From NCBI GenBank assembly GCA_964542165.1, contig CAZITQ010000017.1:1-64000 (forward strand): DNA of 64,000 nt, written 5' to 3'. The stretch is from CAYTBN01 sp964542165 (lineage in GTDB: Bacteria > Myxococcota_A > UBA796 > UBA9615 > CAYRNR01). The position numbers and the translations under genes were made by a program. Below, piece after piece: positions 55,837 to 64,000 of the stretch. The stretch's first letter is position 1; each line of letters begins with the position of its first letter. The notes beneath the pieces were generated by a model, which searched no databases, had not been told where the DNA came from, and saw nothing but the letters and a program-made list of their open reading frames with translations.

Positions 55837-56459
55837 CGGCTTCCCCGGACGGGCCGCTCGGTGGCGAAGTAGTCGTAGAGCTTGGTGACGTGGGCCACGT
55901 AGAACTGGGTCTCCTCGAAGGGGGGGATGCCGCCGTACTTGTTCACGTTGCCAGGCCCGGCGTTGTACGCAGCCACGGCCAGGTCCACGTTGCCGCCGAA
56001 GCGGTCGATCTGCTTGCGCAGGTAGCGGGCGCCGCCGCCGATGTTCTGTTCCGGGTCGAAGGAGTCGTCCACCCCGAGTGAACGGGCCGTGGCCGGCATC
56101 AACTGCAGCAGCCCCTGGGCGCCGCGGGGGCTCACCGCCCGGGAGTTGAATCCCGACTCCACCAGCATCATCGCCTTGAGCAGGGCGGGGCTGACGTCGT
56201 GACTCGCGGCTGCCTCGAGGATCAGGTCGTCGTAGGTGTCCAGGTTTCGGTAGACCGTCTCCGGATCGATGTCCGCGAAGCTGGAGGGGCGATTCTCCAG
56301 CTCGTCGTCGATGAAGATCTCCAGGGAGTCACGATCGCGGTAGTGCGTGAAGGTGATCGACCCGTCGTCCTCCTCGGTCTTGTAGATCACCTCGCCCCGG
56401 GCGGGCAACGCCAGGGCAACGACGACGAGCAGGGGGAGCGCAGGCCGGATGGTCGCCAC
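55833..56459 (-). CDS. lytic transglycosylase (SLT domain)
   Basis: A 208-residue exported muramidase-like enzyme. GTG at 56459 starts a signal (ATIRPALPLLVVVALALPARG); longer frames run antisense to nadB. A short DUF4124-like segment (VIYKTEEDDGSITFTHYRDRDS) precedes the SLT domain. The catalytic Glu lies in LKAMMLVESGFNSRAVSPRGAQGLLQLMPATARSLGV, and AAYNAGPGNV is the family motif. It cleaves peptidoglycan with 1,6-anhydro formation. Divergent from nadB. Confidence 0.9.
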   Translation of the reverse strand: MATIRPALPLLVVVALALPARGEVIYKTEEDDGSITFTHYRDRDSLEIFIDDELENRPSSFADIDPETVYRNLDTYDDLILEAAASHDVSPALLKAMMLVESGFNSRAVSPRGAQGLLQLMPATARSLGVDDSFDPEQNIGGGARYLRKQIDRFGGNVDLAVAAYNAGPGNVNKYGGIPPFEETQFYVAHVTKLYDYFATERPVRGSR

Positions 56460-56473
56460 GATGGGGCCGATGG

Positions 56474-56479
56474 TATAGT
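56474..56479 (+). promoter_or_regulatory. possible -10 element for nadB
   Basis: TATAGT lies 35 bases before the GTG start of nadB in the 55-base divergent gap. No clear -35 is seen. GGAG before GTG 56515 is the ribosome site. Confidence 0.3.
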
Positions 56480-56514
56480 GCGACCCCTTCGACGTCAACG
56501 GAACGGAGCACACC

Positions 56515-58170
56515 GTGGCGAGCGAGACCGTAGAGGTCGACTTCCTCGTCATCGGCGGTGGGATCGCCGGCCTCGGCTATGCCCTCGAGGTGGCCGAACT
56601 GGGCACCGTCGCGGTGCTGGCCAAGCGCGAGATGGGCGAGGCCGCCACGGCCTACGCCCAGGGCGGAATCGCCGCGGTATGGCAGGCGCCTGACTCCTTC
56701 GACACCCACATCGCGGACACCATGCGCGCCGGTGCGGGGCTCAACGACTCCGAGGCCGTCGAGATCTGCGTGCGCAACGGCCCCGAACAGATCCGCAAGC
56801 TGACGGACCTGGGGGTGTCGTTCACCCGTCGCGAGGAGGTGCCCGGGGGGTACGACCTGGGCAAGGAGGGTGGGCACTCGAGGCGACGGGTGCTCCACGC
56901 AGGAGACGTCACCGGACGAGCCCTCCACGGGGCGCTGCTCAGGGCGGTGGAGGACCACCCCGACATCCGGTTGTTCGCCGACCACATGGCCATCGACCTG
57001 GTGACCGCGGGCAAGCTGGGCGCGGGTGAGGATCGCGTCCTGGGGGCCTACGCCCTGGACCTGAACGACGGCTGCGTGGGGGCCTTCGAGGCCCACGTGA
57101 CGCTGCTGGCCACCGGGGGTGCGGGCAAGGTCTACCTGTACACGTCCAACCCGGACGTGGCCTCCGGGGACGGCATCGCCATGGCCTACCGTGCCGGGGC
57201 GTCGGTGGCCAACATGGAGTTCGTCCAGTTCCACCCGACCTGCCTGTTCCATCCGGAAGCCAAGAACTACCTGATCAGCGAGGCGCTTCGGGGCGAGGGC
57301 GCCGTGCTGCGATTGCCGGGTGGTCCGCGATTCATGGACCTGTACGACGAGCGGGCAGAGCTGGCGCCGCGCGACATCGTCGCCCGGGCCATCGACGCCG
57401 AGATCAAGAGCCGGGGGCTGGACCACGTGATGCTGGACGCCACGTCCCTGGCCCCGGACTTCCTCCTGGAGCGGTTCCCCAGCATCCACGCGGCGTGTCG
57501 GGAGTGGGGCTTCGACCTCACCCAGGAGCCGCTGCCCGTGGTGCCCGCCGCCCACTACTTCTGCGGGGGCGTGCGCACCGACCTGTGGGGACAGACCGAT
57601 CTGCCCGGGCTGTTCGCCTGCGGGGAGACCGCGCACACCGGGGTCCACGGCGCCAACCGACTGGCGAGCAACTCCCTGCTGGAGGCGGCGGTCTTCGCCT
57701 CCCGGGCGGCGTCGGTGGCGTCGGCGGCGCTGGCCGACGGCCGCGCTTTCCAGCGACCGGCCGTCCGGCCCTGGGATCCGGGCCACGCGGTGGACTCGGA
57801 CGAGGCGGTCACGGTCACGCACAACTGGGACGAGATCCGACGCTGTATGTGGAACTACGTGGGCATCGTGCGCAGCGACAAGCGGCTCAAGCGCGCCGAG
57901 CGGCGGATCCGGATGATCGAGGAGGAGATCCGGCAGTACTACTGGGACTTCCGGATCACGGGCGACCTGATCGAGCTACGGAACCTGGCGGTGGTCGCGG
58001 CGCTGGTCGTCCACGGCGCCCAGCTACGGCGCGAGAGCCGCGGCCTGCACTACAACCTCGACTGCCTGGCCTCCGACCCCCGCTGGCTTCGCGACACCAC
58101 GTTGCGCCGGGGCGCCGACGACGAGCCCTTCTTCGATCTCGCGGCCTCTCCCCTCCGTTCCCCGCGATAG
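56515..58170 (+). CDS. nadB: L-aspartate oxidase
   Basis: A 551-residue flavoenzyme that makes iminoaspartate for NAD synthesis. The FAD site is FLVIGGGIAGLGYALE, and EMGEAATAYAQGGIAAVW is a conserved loop. SRRRVLHAGDVTGRAL and QFHPTCLF are active-site segments of the fumarate reductase/NadB family, and HTGVHGANRLASNSLLEAAVF is the C-terminal FAD contact. GTG start at 56515 after GGAG. NadA and NadC are not nearby. Confidence 0.94.
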   Translation: MASETVEVDFLVIGGGIAGLGYALEVAELGTVAVLAKREMGEAATAYAQGGIAAVWQAPDSFDTHIADTMRAGAGLNDSEAVEICVRNGPEQIRKLTDLGVSFTRREEVPGGYDLGKEGGHSRRRVLHAGDVTGRALHGALLRAVEDHPDIRLFADHMAIDLVTAGKLGAGEDRVLGAYALDLNDGCVGAFEAHVTLLATGGAGKVYLYTSNPDVASGDGIAMAYRAGASVANMEFVQFHPTCLFHPEAKNYLISEALRGEGAVLRLPGGPRFMDLYDERAELAPRDIVARAIDAEIKSRGLDHVMLDATSLAPDFLLERFPSIHAACREWGFDLTQEPLPVVPAAHYFCGGVRTDLWGQTDLPGLFACGETAHTGVHGANRLASNSLLEAAVFASRAASVASAALADGRAFQRPAVRPWDPGHAVDSDEAVTVTHNWDEIRRCMWNYVGIVRSDKRLKRAERRIRMIEEEIRQYYWDFRITGDLIELRNLAVVAALVVHGAQLRRESRGLHYNLDCLASDPRWLRDTTLRRGADDEPFFDLAASPLRSPR

Positions 58171-58181
58171 CGCGGTCACCA

Positions 58182-58253
58182 CGACCACGGCTGCCGAGCG
58201 ACCACCGGAAGAAGAGCCATTCCCAGACGGAGATCTGTTTGCCTCCGTGGTCG
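58182..58253. repeat. inverted repeat between convergent nadB and pyrE
   Basis: CGACCACGG (58182-58190) and CCGTGGTCG (58245-58253) are perfect 9-base complements around 54 bases. It lies in the 109-base gap between the two convergent stops and may help 3' end formation. This is modest evidence. Confidence 0.35.
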
Positions 58254-58279
58254 GAACCTGCAGATTCGACGTCAGGGAA

Positions 58280-58843
58280 TCAGTCCCCCACCAGCTCCTT
58301 GCGGGTGACGAGGGCTTCGAGGGTGAAGTCGTGTTCGGCCAGATTCTCGACGGCGCCTTCCTGGCGGTCGACGACGGTGATGACGCGCTCGACGACCAGG
58401 CCGGCCTCCTCGGCGGCGCGGATGGCCGAGAGGGTGGATCCGCCGGTGGTGGTGGTGTCCTCGACCATACACACCCGGGAGCCCGGGGGGAGGTTGGCCA
58501 GGCCCTCCACCTGGCGGGCCATTCCGTGGCCCTTGGCCTGCTTGCGCACGAGGAAGGCGTGGATCTCGTGGCCCGCAAGCGCGCTGACCACGGCCACGGC
58601 GGTGGCGATGGGGTCGGCACCCAGGGTCATCCCCCCCACGCCGTCCACCGGCGATTCGTCCTCGAGGAGCCGGGCGGCGATGAGCTGCCCCACCCTCAGT
58701 GCGCCGGTGGCATGCAAGGTGGTCTGCCGGCCGTCCACGTAGAAGTCGCTCTCGCGGCCCGACTTGAGGATCACCTTCTTCTTCTCGTAGCTCTTCTCCC
58801 GGAGGATCCGGATCAGCTCGCTCCTGTGTCCCTGGTCATCCAT
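58280..58843 (-). CDS. pyrE: orotate phosphoribosyltransferase
   Basis: A 187-residue type I phosphoribosyltransferase. The PRPP loop is VCMVEDTTTTGGSTLSAI, and KSGRESDFYVDGRQTTLHATGA and MTLGADPIATAVA are OPRT blocks. It makes OMP in pyrimidine synthesis. ATG at 58843; 24 bases after the bactofilin stop on the same strand. Other pyr genes are absent. Confidence 0.94.
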   Translation of the reverse strand: MDDQGHRSELIRILREKSYEKKKVILKSGRESDFYVDGRQTTLHATGALRVGQLIAARLLEDESPVDGVGGMTLGADPIATAVAVVSALAGHEIHAFLVRKQAKGHGMARQVEGLANLPPGSRVCMVEDTTTTGGSTLSAIRAAEEAGLVVERVITVVDRQEGAVENLAEHDFTLEALVTRKELVGD

Positions 58844-58867
58844 GGTCGTCCTCGAATCGTGTGGGTT

Positions 58868-59611
58868 CTAGTCCGAATCCAGCGCGCCGGACTCGACGGT
58901 GATCTCGTCCAGGGTCCGCGCGGGAGGCTGGTCCTCGGGGTCCTCGATGGGGGGCATGCGCCCGGTCTCGGTGAACATCTCCCTCAGAGACCGTTCCCGG
59001 GGCGCGCCGTGGCGCGGACGGACCTTCTCGTGGGTCTCGATCGCGCTCTGGATGGCGGCCCGCCGCTCGGCCTGCAGGAGCTCCTGGGAGTCCCACTCGG
59101 GGGGCGGCCCGTCGTCGTCCTCGTTCCGGCTTCGGGGAGGGGAGGGGAGGGTGTCCCCGGCATCCTCCGGGGACGAGCGCATGATCGTGACCGCGGCAGG
59201 ATCGAAGTCCACCGGAGGTGGCGAGATCATGGTCTCCGAGGAGAGGTCCGTGGGGGGTACCGGTCCACCGCTGACCGGGCTCGCCGGATCCTCGTGGATC
59301 TCCACCGCCCCGTGGAAGGTGCCCCCGTCGTGGATCCGGAGCCCGCCCGCGAGAATATCGCCGAGCACCCGCCCGGTGGGCTCGATCTCCAGGACGCCGC
59401 GGGCAGTGACGTTGCCGTCGATCAGGCCAGCGAGTCGTATGTCCTGCGCGCGTACGTCCCCGCGCACCTCGCCGTCGATCCCCACGGAGAGAGACCCGGC
59501 GGTGGTGACCGGTCCCTCGAAGGTGCCGTCCACCGTCACGTCGTCGTCGCTCTCGAGCTCGCCGATGATGAGGGCGGCGGCACCCACGACCGTCCTGCTG
59601 CGATCTTCCAT
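58868..59611 (-). CDS. bactofilin-family protein with long C-terminal tail
   Basis: A 247-residue polymer-forming cytoskeletal protein. Residues 10-110 form the bactofilin beta-helix (LIIGELESDDDVTVDGTFEGPVTTAGSLSVGIDGEVRGDVRAQDIRLAGLIDGNVTARGVLEI). The remaining 135 residues are Pro/Asp/Glu-rich and probably disordered, longer than in short bactofilins. ATG at 59611. Bactofilins scaffold envelope and chromosome functions. It is divergent from guaB. Confidence 0.88.
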   Translation of the reverse strand: MEDRSRTVVGAAALIIGELESDDDVTVDGTFEGPVTTAGSLSVGIDGEVRGDVRAQDIRLAGLIDGNVTARGVLEIEPTGRVLGDILAGGLRIHDGGTFHGAVEIHEDPASPVSGGPVPPTDLSSETMISPPPVDFDPAAVTIMRSSPEDAGDTLPSPPRSRNEDDDGPPPEWDSQELLQAERRAAIQSAIETHEKVRPRHGAPRERSLREMFTETGRMPPIEDPEDQPPARTLDEITVESGALDSD

Positions 59612-59756
59612 TCCTGATGTCCCCGTCCGCGGCCCCGATCCGTCGGGGGCCAGCGGAGCGTCCATTCTAGCCTGGTGAGCGGTGGAGAGGGGCCCACAAC
59701 CCCCTTGAACCGGACCCGTGGGAAGGGTAGAAGATGGGCTTCCGCGGAGGACTCCA

Positions 59757-61217
59757 GTGCTCGACGATCTGCCGCTCGCGTTGACCTTCGACGACGTCTT
59801 GATCCGACCCGCCCACAGCACCGTGCTGCCGCGGGACACGGACGTGCGCACCCGCCTCACGCCCGAGATCGAGCTGGGCATCCCCCTGCTGAGCTCGGCG
59901 ATGGACACGGTCACCGAGTCCCGCACCGCCATCGCCATGGCCCAGGAAGGCGGGATCGGTGTGATCCACAAGAACCTCTCCATCGCCGACCAGGCGCAGG
60001 AGGTCTCGGTCGTCAAGAAGGCGACCACCGGCCTGATCGCCGACCCGATCACCATGTCCCCCGAGAGGCCGGTGCGCGATGCGCTGGCGGTGATGCGCCG
60101 CCACCGCATCTCGGGCGTGCCCATCACCCGCGGAAAGACGCTGGTGGGCATCCTCACCCACCGTGACCTGCGGTTCCACCGGGGGCTCGATGCGCCCATC
60201 TCCGAGGTGATGACCTCCGAGAACCTGGTCACGGTCTCCCCGGGCATCGAGCTGGAGGAGGCCAAGGACATCCTGGGTCGGCATCGGATCGAGAAGCTGC
60301 TCGTGGTCGACGGGGACATGCAGCTGCAGGGCCTGATCACGGTCAAGGACATCGAGAAGACCGAGCGCTTCCCCGGCGCCTGCCGCGACGATCGGGGCCG
60401 GCTCAGGGTCGGTGCGGCCGTGGGGGTGGGACCGGATCGCGACGAGCGCGTCCAGGCGCTGCTGGCAGCGGGTGCGGACGTGATCTGCGTCGACACCGCG
60501 CACGGACACAGCCAGGCGGTGATCGAAGCCGTGGAGGCCGTCCGCAACGATTACCCGGACGCCCAGTTGATCGCCGGCAACATCGCCACCGCCGAGGCGG
60601 CCGAGGCGCTCGTCCTGGCCGGTGCGCAGGCGCTGAAGGTGGGCATCGGGCCCGGGTCCATCTGCACGACCCGCGTGGTCGCGGGGGTCGGCGTGCCCCA
60701 GGTGACCGCCATCTCCGACGTGGTGGGTGTGGCTCGAATCCACGACGTCCCGGTGATCGCCGACGGAGGGATCAAGACCTCCGGGGACGTCGCCAAGGCC
60801 GTCGCCGCCGGCGCCGACTCGGTCATGATCGGCTCTCTGTTCGCCGGAACCGATGAGTCTCCCGGGGAGGTGGTCCTGTACCAGGGGCGCCAGTACAAGG
60901 TCTACCGGGGCATGGGTTCGCTCGAGGCCATGAAGGAGGGGTCCAGCGACCGCTATTTCCAGGATGCGGGCGAGGGAGCGGCCAAGCTGGTGCCCGAGGG
61001 CATCGTGGGCCGGGTTCCCTACCGCGGCCGATTGAGCGACTCCATCTTCCAGCTGGTCGGGGGGTTGCGGGCCTCGATGGGCTACGCCGGCTGCCCCGCC
61101 ATCGTGGAGTTCCAGCAGCGGGCCCGCTTCGTCCGCATCACCAACGCCGGGCTCCGGGAGTCCCACGTCCACGACGTCACCGTGGTCAAGGAAGCTCCCA
61201 ACTACCGGGTGGAGTAG
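59757..61217 (+). CDS. guaB: inosine-5'-monophosphate dehydrogenase
   Basis: A 486-residue IMPDH that oxidises IMP to XMP. The catalytic Cys is in GPGSICTTR. Two CBS domains occupy about residues 95-205 (RDALAVMRRHRISGVPIT, ISEVMTSENLVTV). The flap/ending segments YKVYRGMGSLEAMKEGSSDRYFQ and EGIVGRVPYRG are present. GTG at 59757 behind GGAGG fits the N-terminus of the family; a longer in-frame start at 59718 has no clear SD. It precedes the large TPR-like gene by 26 bases. Confidence 0.95.
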   Translation: MLDDLPLALTFDDVLIRPAHSTVLPRDTDVRTRLTPEIELGIPLLSSAMDTVTESRTAIAMAQEGGIGVIHKNLSIADQAQEVSVVKKATTGLIADPITMSPERPVRDALAVMRRHRISGVPITRGKTLVGILTHRDLRFHRGLDAPISEVMTSENLVTVSPGIELEEAKDILGRHRIEKLLVVDGDMQLQGLITVKDIEKTERFPGACRDDRGRLRVGAAVGVGPDRDERVQALLAAGADVICVDTAHGHSQAVIEAVEAVRNDYPDAQLIAGNIATAEAAEALVLAGAQALKVGIGPGSICTTRVVAGVGVPQVTAISDVVGVARIHDVPVIADGGIKTSGDVAKAVAAGADSVMIGSLFAGTDESPGEVVLYQGRQYKVYRGMGSLEAMKEGSSDRYFQDAGEGAAKLVPEGIVGRVPYRGRLSDSIFQLVGGLRASMGYAGCPAIVEFQQRARFVRITNAGLRESHVHDVTVVKEAPNYRVE

Positions 61218-61243
61218 GGCGCGACCGCCCGGGAGGCCCATCC

Positions 61244-63535
61244 ATGAGCGTGCAAGAGGCCCTGACCGCCGCGGGCGGGGGACGCATCGCGCTGCTGCTG
61301 GACCCGGCGGAGACCTCCGCCGAGCTGGCTGCACGCCTGGGCAAGGGCGCCCGGGTGCTGACCCCCGACGATCTGGTCCTGGGCGGCCCGGACTCGCCCG
61401 GAGCCCAGGCCGTGGTGACCCGGGCCGAAGAGCTCGCCGGGCTGACCGAGGACAGCTGGGCCGGCCCCTGGGCCCTGCGCGCCTGGCACGCGCGCTCCCG
61501 GCCCGAGGCGACCCTGTTGCATGCCCGCTGCACCGACCCCGCTGCCGTGGCCCGGATGCGCGAGGCGCTGCAGGTGCCGCTGTTCGGTGACGTCGGCGCC
61601 GAGGGATCGGAACCACAGGCCGGTGATCGGGTGCTGCCCGAGCAGGTGGCCGACAGCCTGGCCCGGGTCGCCGACGGCGTCCTGACGGCTTCCTCGGAGC
61701 ACGCGGAGCTGCTGCGCGACGTGGCGCACGTGGGGGGGCTGACCGCGGTCTGGCGGGTACCTTTTTTGCTGCGGGTAGCCAACGATCGCCGATTCAAGTC
61801 CCCCTTCGTCGACGGCGATCCGGAGCTGGCGGCGTTCCACGCGACCTACCGCGAGTTCGTGGGGAGCCTGGGCATGCTCGAGTCGGCCGAGTACCAGCTG
61901 CACGGCCGCCATGACAAGGACCTGCGGCGCTTCGCCGCGGCCCTCAGGTTGCCGGTCCTGGACGTCGTCCGGATCTTCCGCAAGCTCGACCGGGCGGGCC
62001 TGGTGGTCAGCGCCGGCGTCGAGGTCGGGGCAGGCAACCGCCCCAACCTGGTGATCGAGAGCGGCGAATCCCCGGTGGATCCGGGGGAGCTGGCCGCACG
62101 GGTCGACGTCCTGCGGAGCCTGCGAACCGCCCTCGGGCTGGTCGCCGACGAGCAGGTCCCGACCCAGTCGTCGGCGGAGGCCGAGGTCTCCCCGATGGCG
62201 GCCCTGTTCTCCTCGCTCGACAACCTCGAGCCGGCGCCGGTGGAGCCTGAACCGGTCGGCGAGCCGACCCCGACGGCGGACGCGCCCGCGCCGGAGGAGG
62301 TCGAGGTCGAGGAGGTGGAGCTCCCGACCCATCTACCCGGTCTCGAGGCGCTGGCGTCCGGAGATCTGGCGGTGGCCCGCGCAGCGCTGGGCGCCGTCGA
62401 GGGCGAACCCGCCGCAGAGGCCCTCCTGCTGGGTGGATTCCGCTACGAGATCGTCGCCGAGGACGGCGAGGCGACCCGCCTCTACCAGATCCCGGCCGCG
62501 GTGGTGGAGATGACCACCCGGGCCCTCGAGCTGGAGAGGGTGCCCGCAGCGCGCGTGCGCGCCGTGCTCGACGGCGACTTCCCGGAGGCCTTCGTGGAGC
62601 TGCCCCGCCCGGGGCTGGTGGAGATCTTCTTCGACGGCGGCGAGCTGGACGGCACCCACAGGTTGAGGGAGCTCCCGGGCCGCGGGGCATTCGAGGGCAA
62701 GCGCCTGAGCGGCGCCCGCGCGGCGCAACGGGAGCTGGCTGCCGGTCGGACCTGCGAGGGCGATCCGGGGGACGAGGGTTGGCTGACCCTGGCCCGGGTC
62801 CTGGAGCTGCGGGACGCCGGCGAGGGCCTCGAGGCCTGGGAGACCCTGGACCAGGTGGACGTGGACGTGGACCTGGCACCCCTGCGGTCACAGCTCATCG
62901 AGCTACTGCCCCCCGAGCACGAGGAACGGGCCGCCCTGGAGCAGCGCCGCGCCGAGGCGCGCGCCGAGCGGGAGATGCGCGAGATCCGCAACGACCTGGG
63001 GCTCGCCCTGCGCGCGCGGGGCCAGGAGGACGAGGCGGGACACCGGGCGCTCGAGGCCGCGGATTCCGCGGGCCGCCTGGGCGAGCTCACGAGCTTCCTG
63101 GAGCGGATGGCCGAGCGGAATCCGCGGGATCCGGGCCCCCACGTGTGGCTGGGGCGTCTCCGGCTGCGGCAGGCCGACCTCCGCGAGGCCGAGGCCGCCT
63201 ACTTCGACGCCGTGTATGCGGTCATGGGGCGGGCCATCGGGGTGGAGTGGTGGTTCGAGCTCGTGGATCGGGCGCTGCGGGACGAAAAGCTGGTGTGGAT
63301 GTGGGGCGCCTTCAAGCGGTTCCTCAAGGAGGACCCCGACTCCCCCGCCTTCGACCGCCTCGTCGCCGCTCGCCTCGAGGACGGGACCTACGGAGAGCAG
63401 ATCCAGCCCGACCTGCGCAAGCTCCTCGACCGCTTCGGCGGCCCCCACCGCTTCCCCACCGCCTGGAGCCACCTCCAGACCGAAGGCGACGTCGACGACT
63501 GGAAGTCGGCCCTCATGAATCTGATGCTGTTTTTG
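61244..63535 (+). CDS. large TPR-like regulatory or scaffold protein; 3' end undefined
   Basis: An open frame from ATG 61244 (MSVQEALTAAGGGRIALLLD). Residues 200-265 resemble a winged-helix-like segment (DKDLRRFAAALRLPVLDVVRIFRKLDRAGLVV). About 320-350 is a Pro/Glu linker (EPAPVEPEPVGEPTPT). The region from about 560 to 760 is TPR/helical-repeat-like (GELTSFLERMAERNPRDPGPHVWLGRLRLRQADLREAEAAYFDAVY). Protein-like sequence fades near 63535, but no stop is met and the frame stays open to the window end through antisense rplC. The ending given is therefore an estimate. A frameshift before 63606 or a real stop beyond the window are the two options. No named family is recognised. Confidence 0.6.
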
Positions 63536-63595
63536 TCGGCTTGCGGGCTGCGGGCGTCCGGCGCGTCCCGCCTGTCGCGCCCGGGGCGCGGCCCC

Positions 63596-64000
63596 CTACG
63601 CCTTGACGGCGTGCTTGACCAGGACGAGGGACTGCTTGGCACCGGGGATGGCGCCGTGGATGAAGATCAGGTTCCGCTCGGTGTCCACGTCCACGACCTT
63701 GAGGTTCTGGGTCGTGACCCGCTTGTTGCCCATCTGACCCGGCATCTTCATCCCCTTGTGGACCTTGCCCGGGGTCATGTTCATGCCGATGGCGCCGCCA
63801 TGACGGAAGAACTCGTGGGTGCCGTGGGTGGCCAGCGCACCCTTGAAGCCGTGTCGCTTCATCACACCGGCGTAGCCGCGACCCTTGCTCGTGCCGGTCA
63901 CGTCGACCACGTCGTTCTTGGCGAAGATCTCGACCGTGACCTCCTTGCCCAGGGCCAGGTCGTCACCGGCGGGGCCCTCGAGCCGGATCTCGCGGATGAA
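63596..64000 (-). CDS. rplC: 50S ribosomal protein L3, C-terminal part
   Basis: Partial gene; the N-terminus lies beyond the window. The visible 134 residues include EVTVEIFAKNDVVDVTGTSKGRGYAGVMKRHGF and the central rRNA-binding loop (GMKMPGQMGNKRVTTQNLKVVDVD), ending VLVKHAVKA. L3 nucleates 50S assembly near the peptidyl transferase centre. In most bacteria rplC is near the start of the S10 operon; in this orientation the next genes rplD and rplW would be expected at lower coordinates, but they are absent, so the operon is rearranged or ends here. Confidence 0.95.
   Translation of the reverse strand, partial: FIREIRLEGPAGDDLALGKEVTVEIFAKNDVVDVTGTSKGRGYAGVMKRHGFKGALATHGTHEFFRHGGAIGMNMTPGKVHKGMKMPGQMGNKRVTTQNLKVVDVDTERNLIFIHGAIPGAKQSLVLVKHAVKA

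Noticed and set aside
62779..63606. A 275-codon frame overlapping the TPR-like gene
   Set aside because: Gly/Arg/Pro-rich translation; the 61244 frame has normal helical-repeat content through this span.

Overview
This is a GC-rich, gene-dense stretch of a Gram-negative bacterial chromosome. GTG starts are frequent, and many genes are coupled by 4-base ATGA or GTGA overlaps. Type IV pilus genes, many lipoproteins, PKD-repeat secreted proteins, a bactofilin, tandem-PilZ and HEAT proteins, a Ser/Thr kinase fused to a sulfatase-modifying-factor domain, and an aspartate/serine-rich DDDDSAD tail all fit an uncultured member of the deltaproteobacterial grade (Myxococcota or a relative). That placement is an inference. 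I see no tRNA, rRNA, insertion sequence, CRISPR array or phage gene.

Layout. 0-4.8 kb: three alkaline-phosphatase/sulfatase-superfamily proteins. 4.8-9.9 kb (minus): a TRAP transporter operon of TatT-like lipoprotein, DctP-like binding protein, DctQ-DctM fusion and a MEMO-family protein. 9.9-14.4 kb: two tandem PKD lipoproteins, an outer-membrane-like protein and a HEAT protein. 14.4-19.4 kb (minus): B12-binding radical SAM enzyme, TMTC-like membrane protein with TPRs, DUF2304 protein and a GT4 glycosyltransferase. 19.6-22.2 kb: Cys-rich lipoproteins, a TPR protein and a DUF1285 protein. 22.3-28.0 kb: thiolase, thiC, a PilT-like ATPase, a pseudouridine synthase and prepilin peptidase. 28.0-32.6 kb: an ABC exporter operon and an NCS2 permease. 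32.6-42.7 kb: an accessory glycosylation and radical-SAM island with DegT aminotransferase, NAD-dependent epimerase, tandem PilZ protein, two glycosyltransferase modules and four SPASM-type radical SAM modules. 42.7-50.8 kb: a KdsC-like phosphatase and the pilB-pilT-pilC-pilS-pilR cluster. 51-64 kb: housekeeping genes (alr, pgsA, lytic transglycosylase, nadB, pyrE, bactofilin, guaB), the kinase-FGE fusion, a large TPR-like protein and the C-terminal part of rplC, which begins a ribosomal protein operon beyond the window.

How the genes fit together. PilB, PilC, two PilT-type ATPases, prepilin peptidase and PilS/PilR supply the motor, platform, pilin processing and control of a type IV pilus. 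The pilin and the PilMNOPQ/secretin genes are not here. The epimerase, aminotransferase, glycosyltransferases and radical SAM proteins look like a surface-glycan or modified-metabolite pathway of unknown product. That island is the part of the window most likely to hold undescribed chemistry: it carries an in-frame glycosyltransferase-radical SAM fusion and a radical SAM/SPASM enzyme split at its core/SPASM boundary.

Reading-frame anomalies to check are the GTG-start lipoprotein at 20002, which has no nearby stop, the split radical SAM gene at 36083-36087, and the large gene from 61244, which has no stop before the window ends and runs antisense into rplC. Heptamer repeats with inverted-repeat potential sit between two convergent gene pairs.
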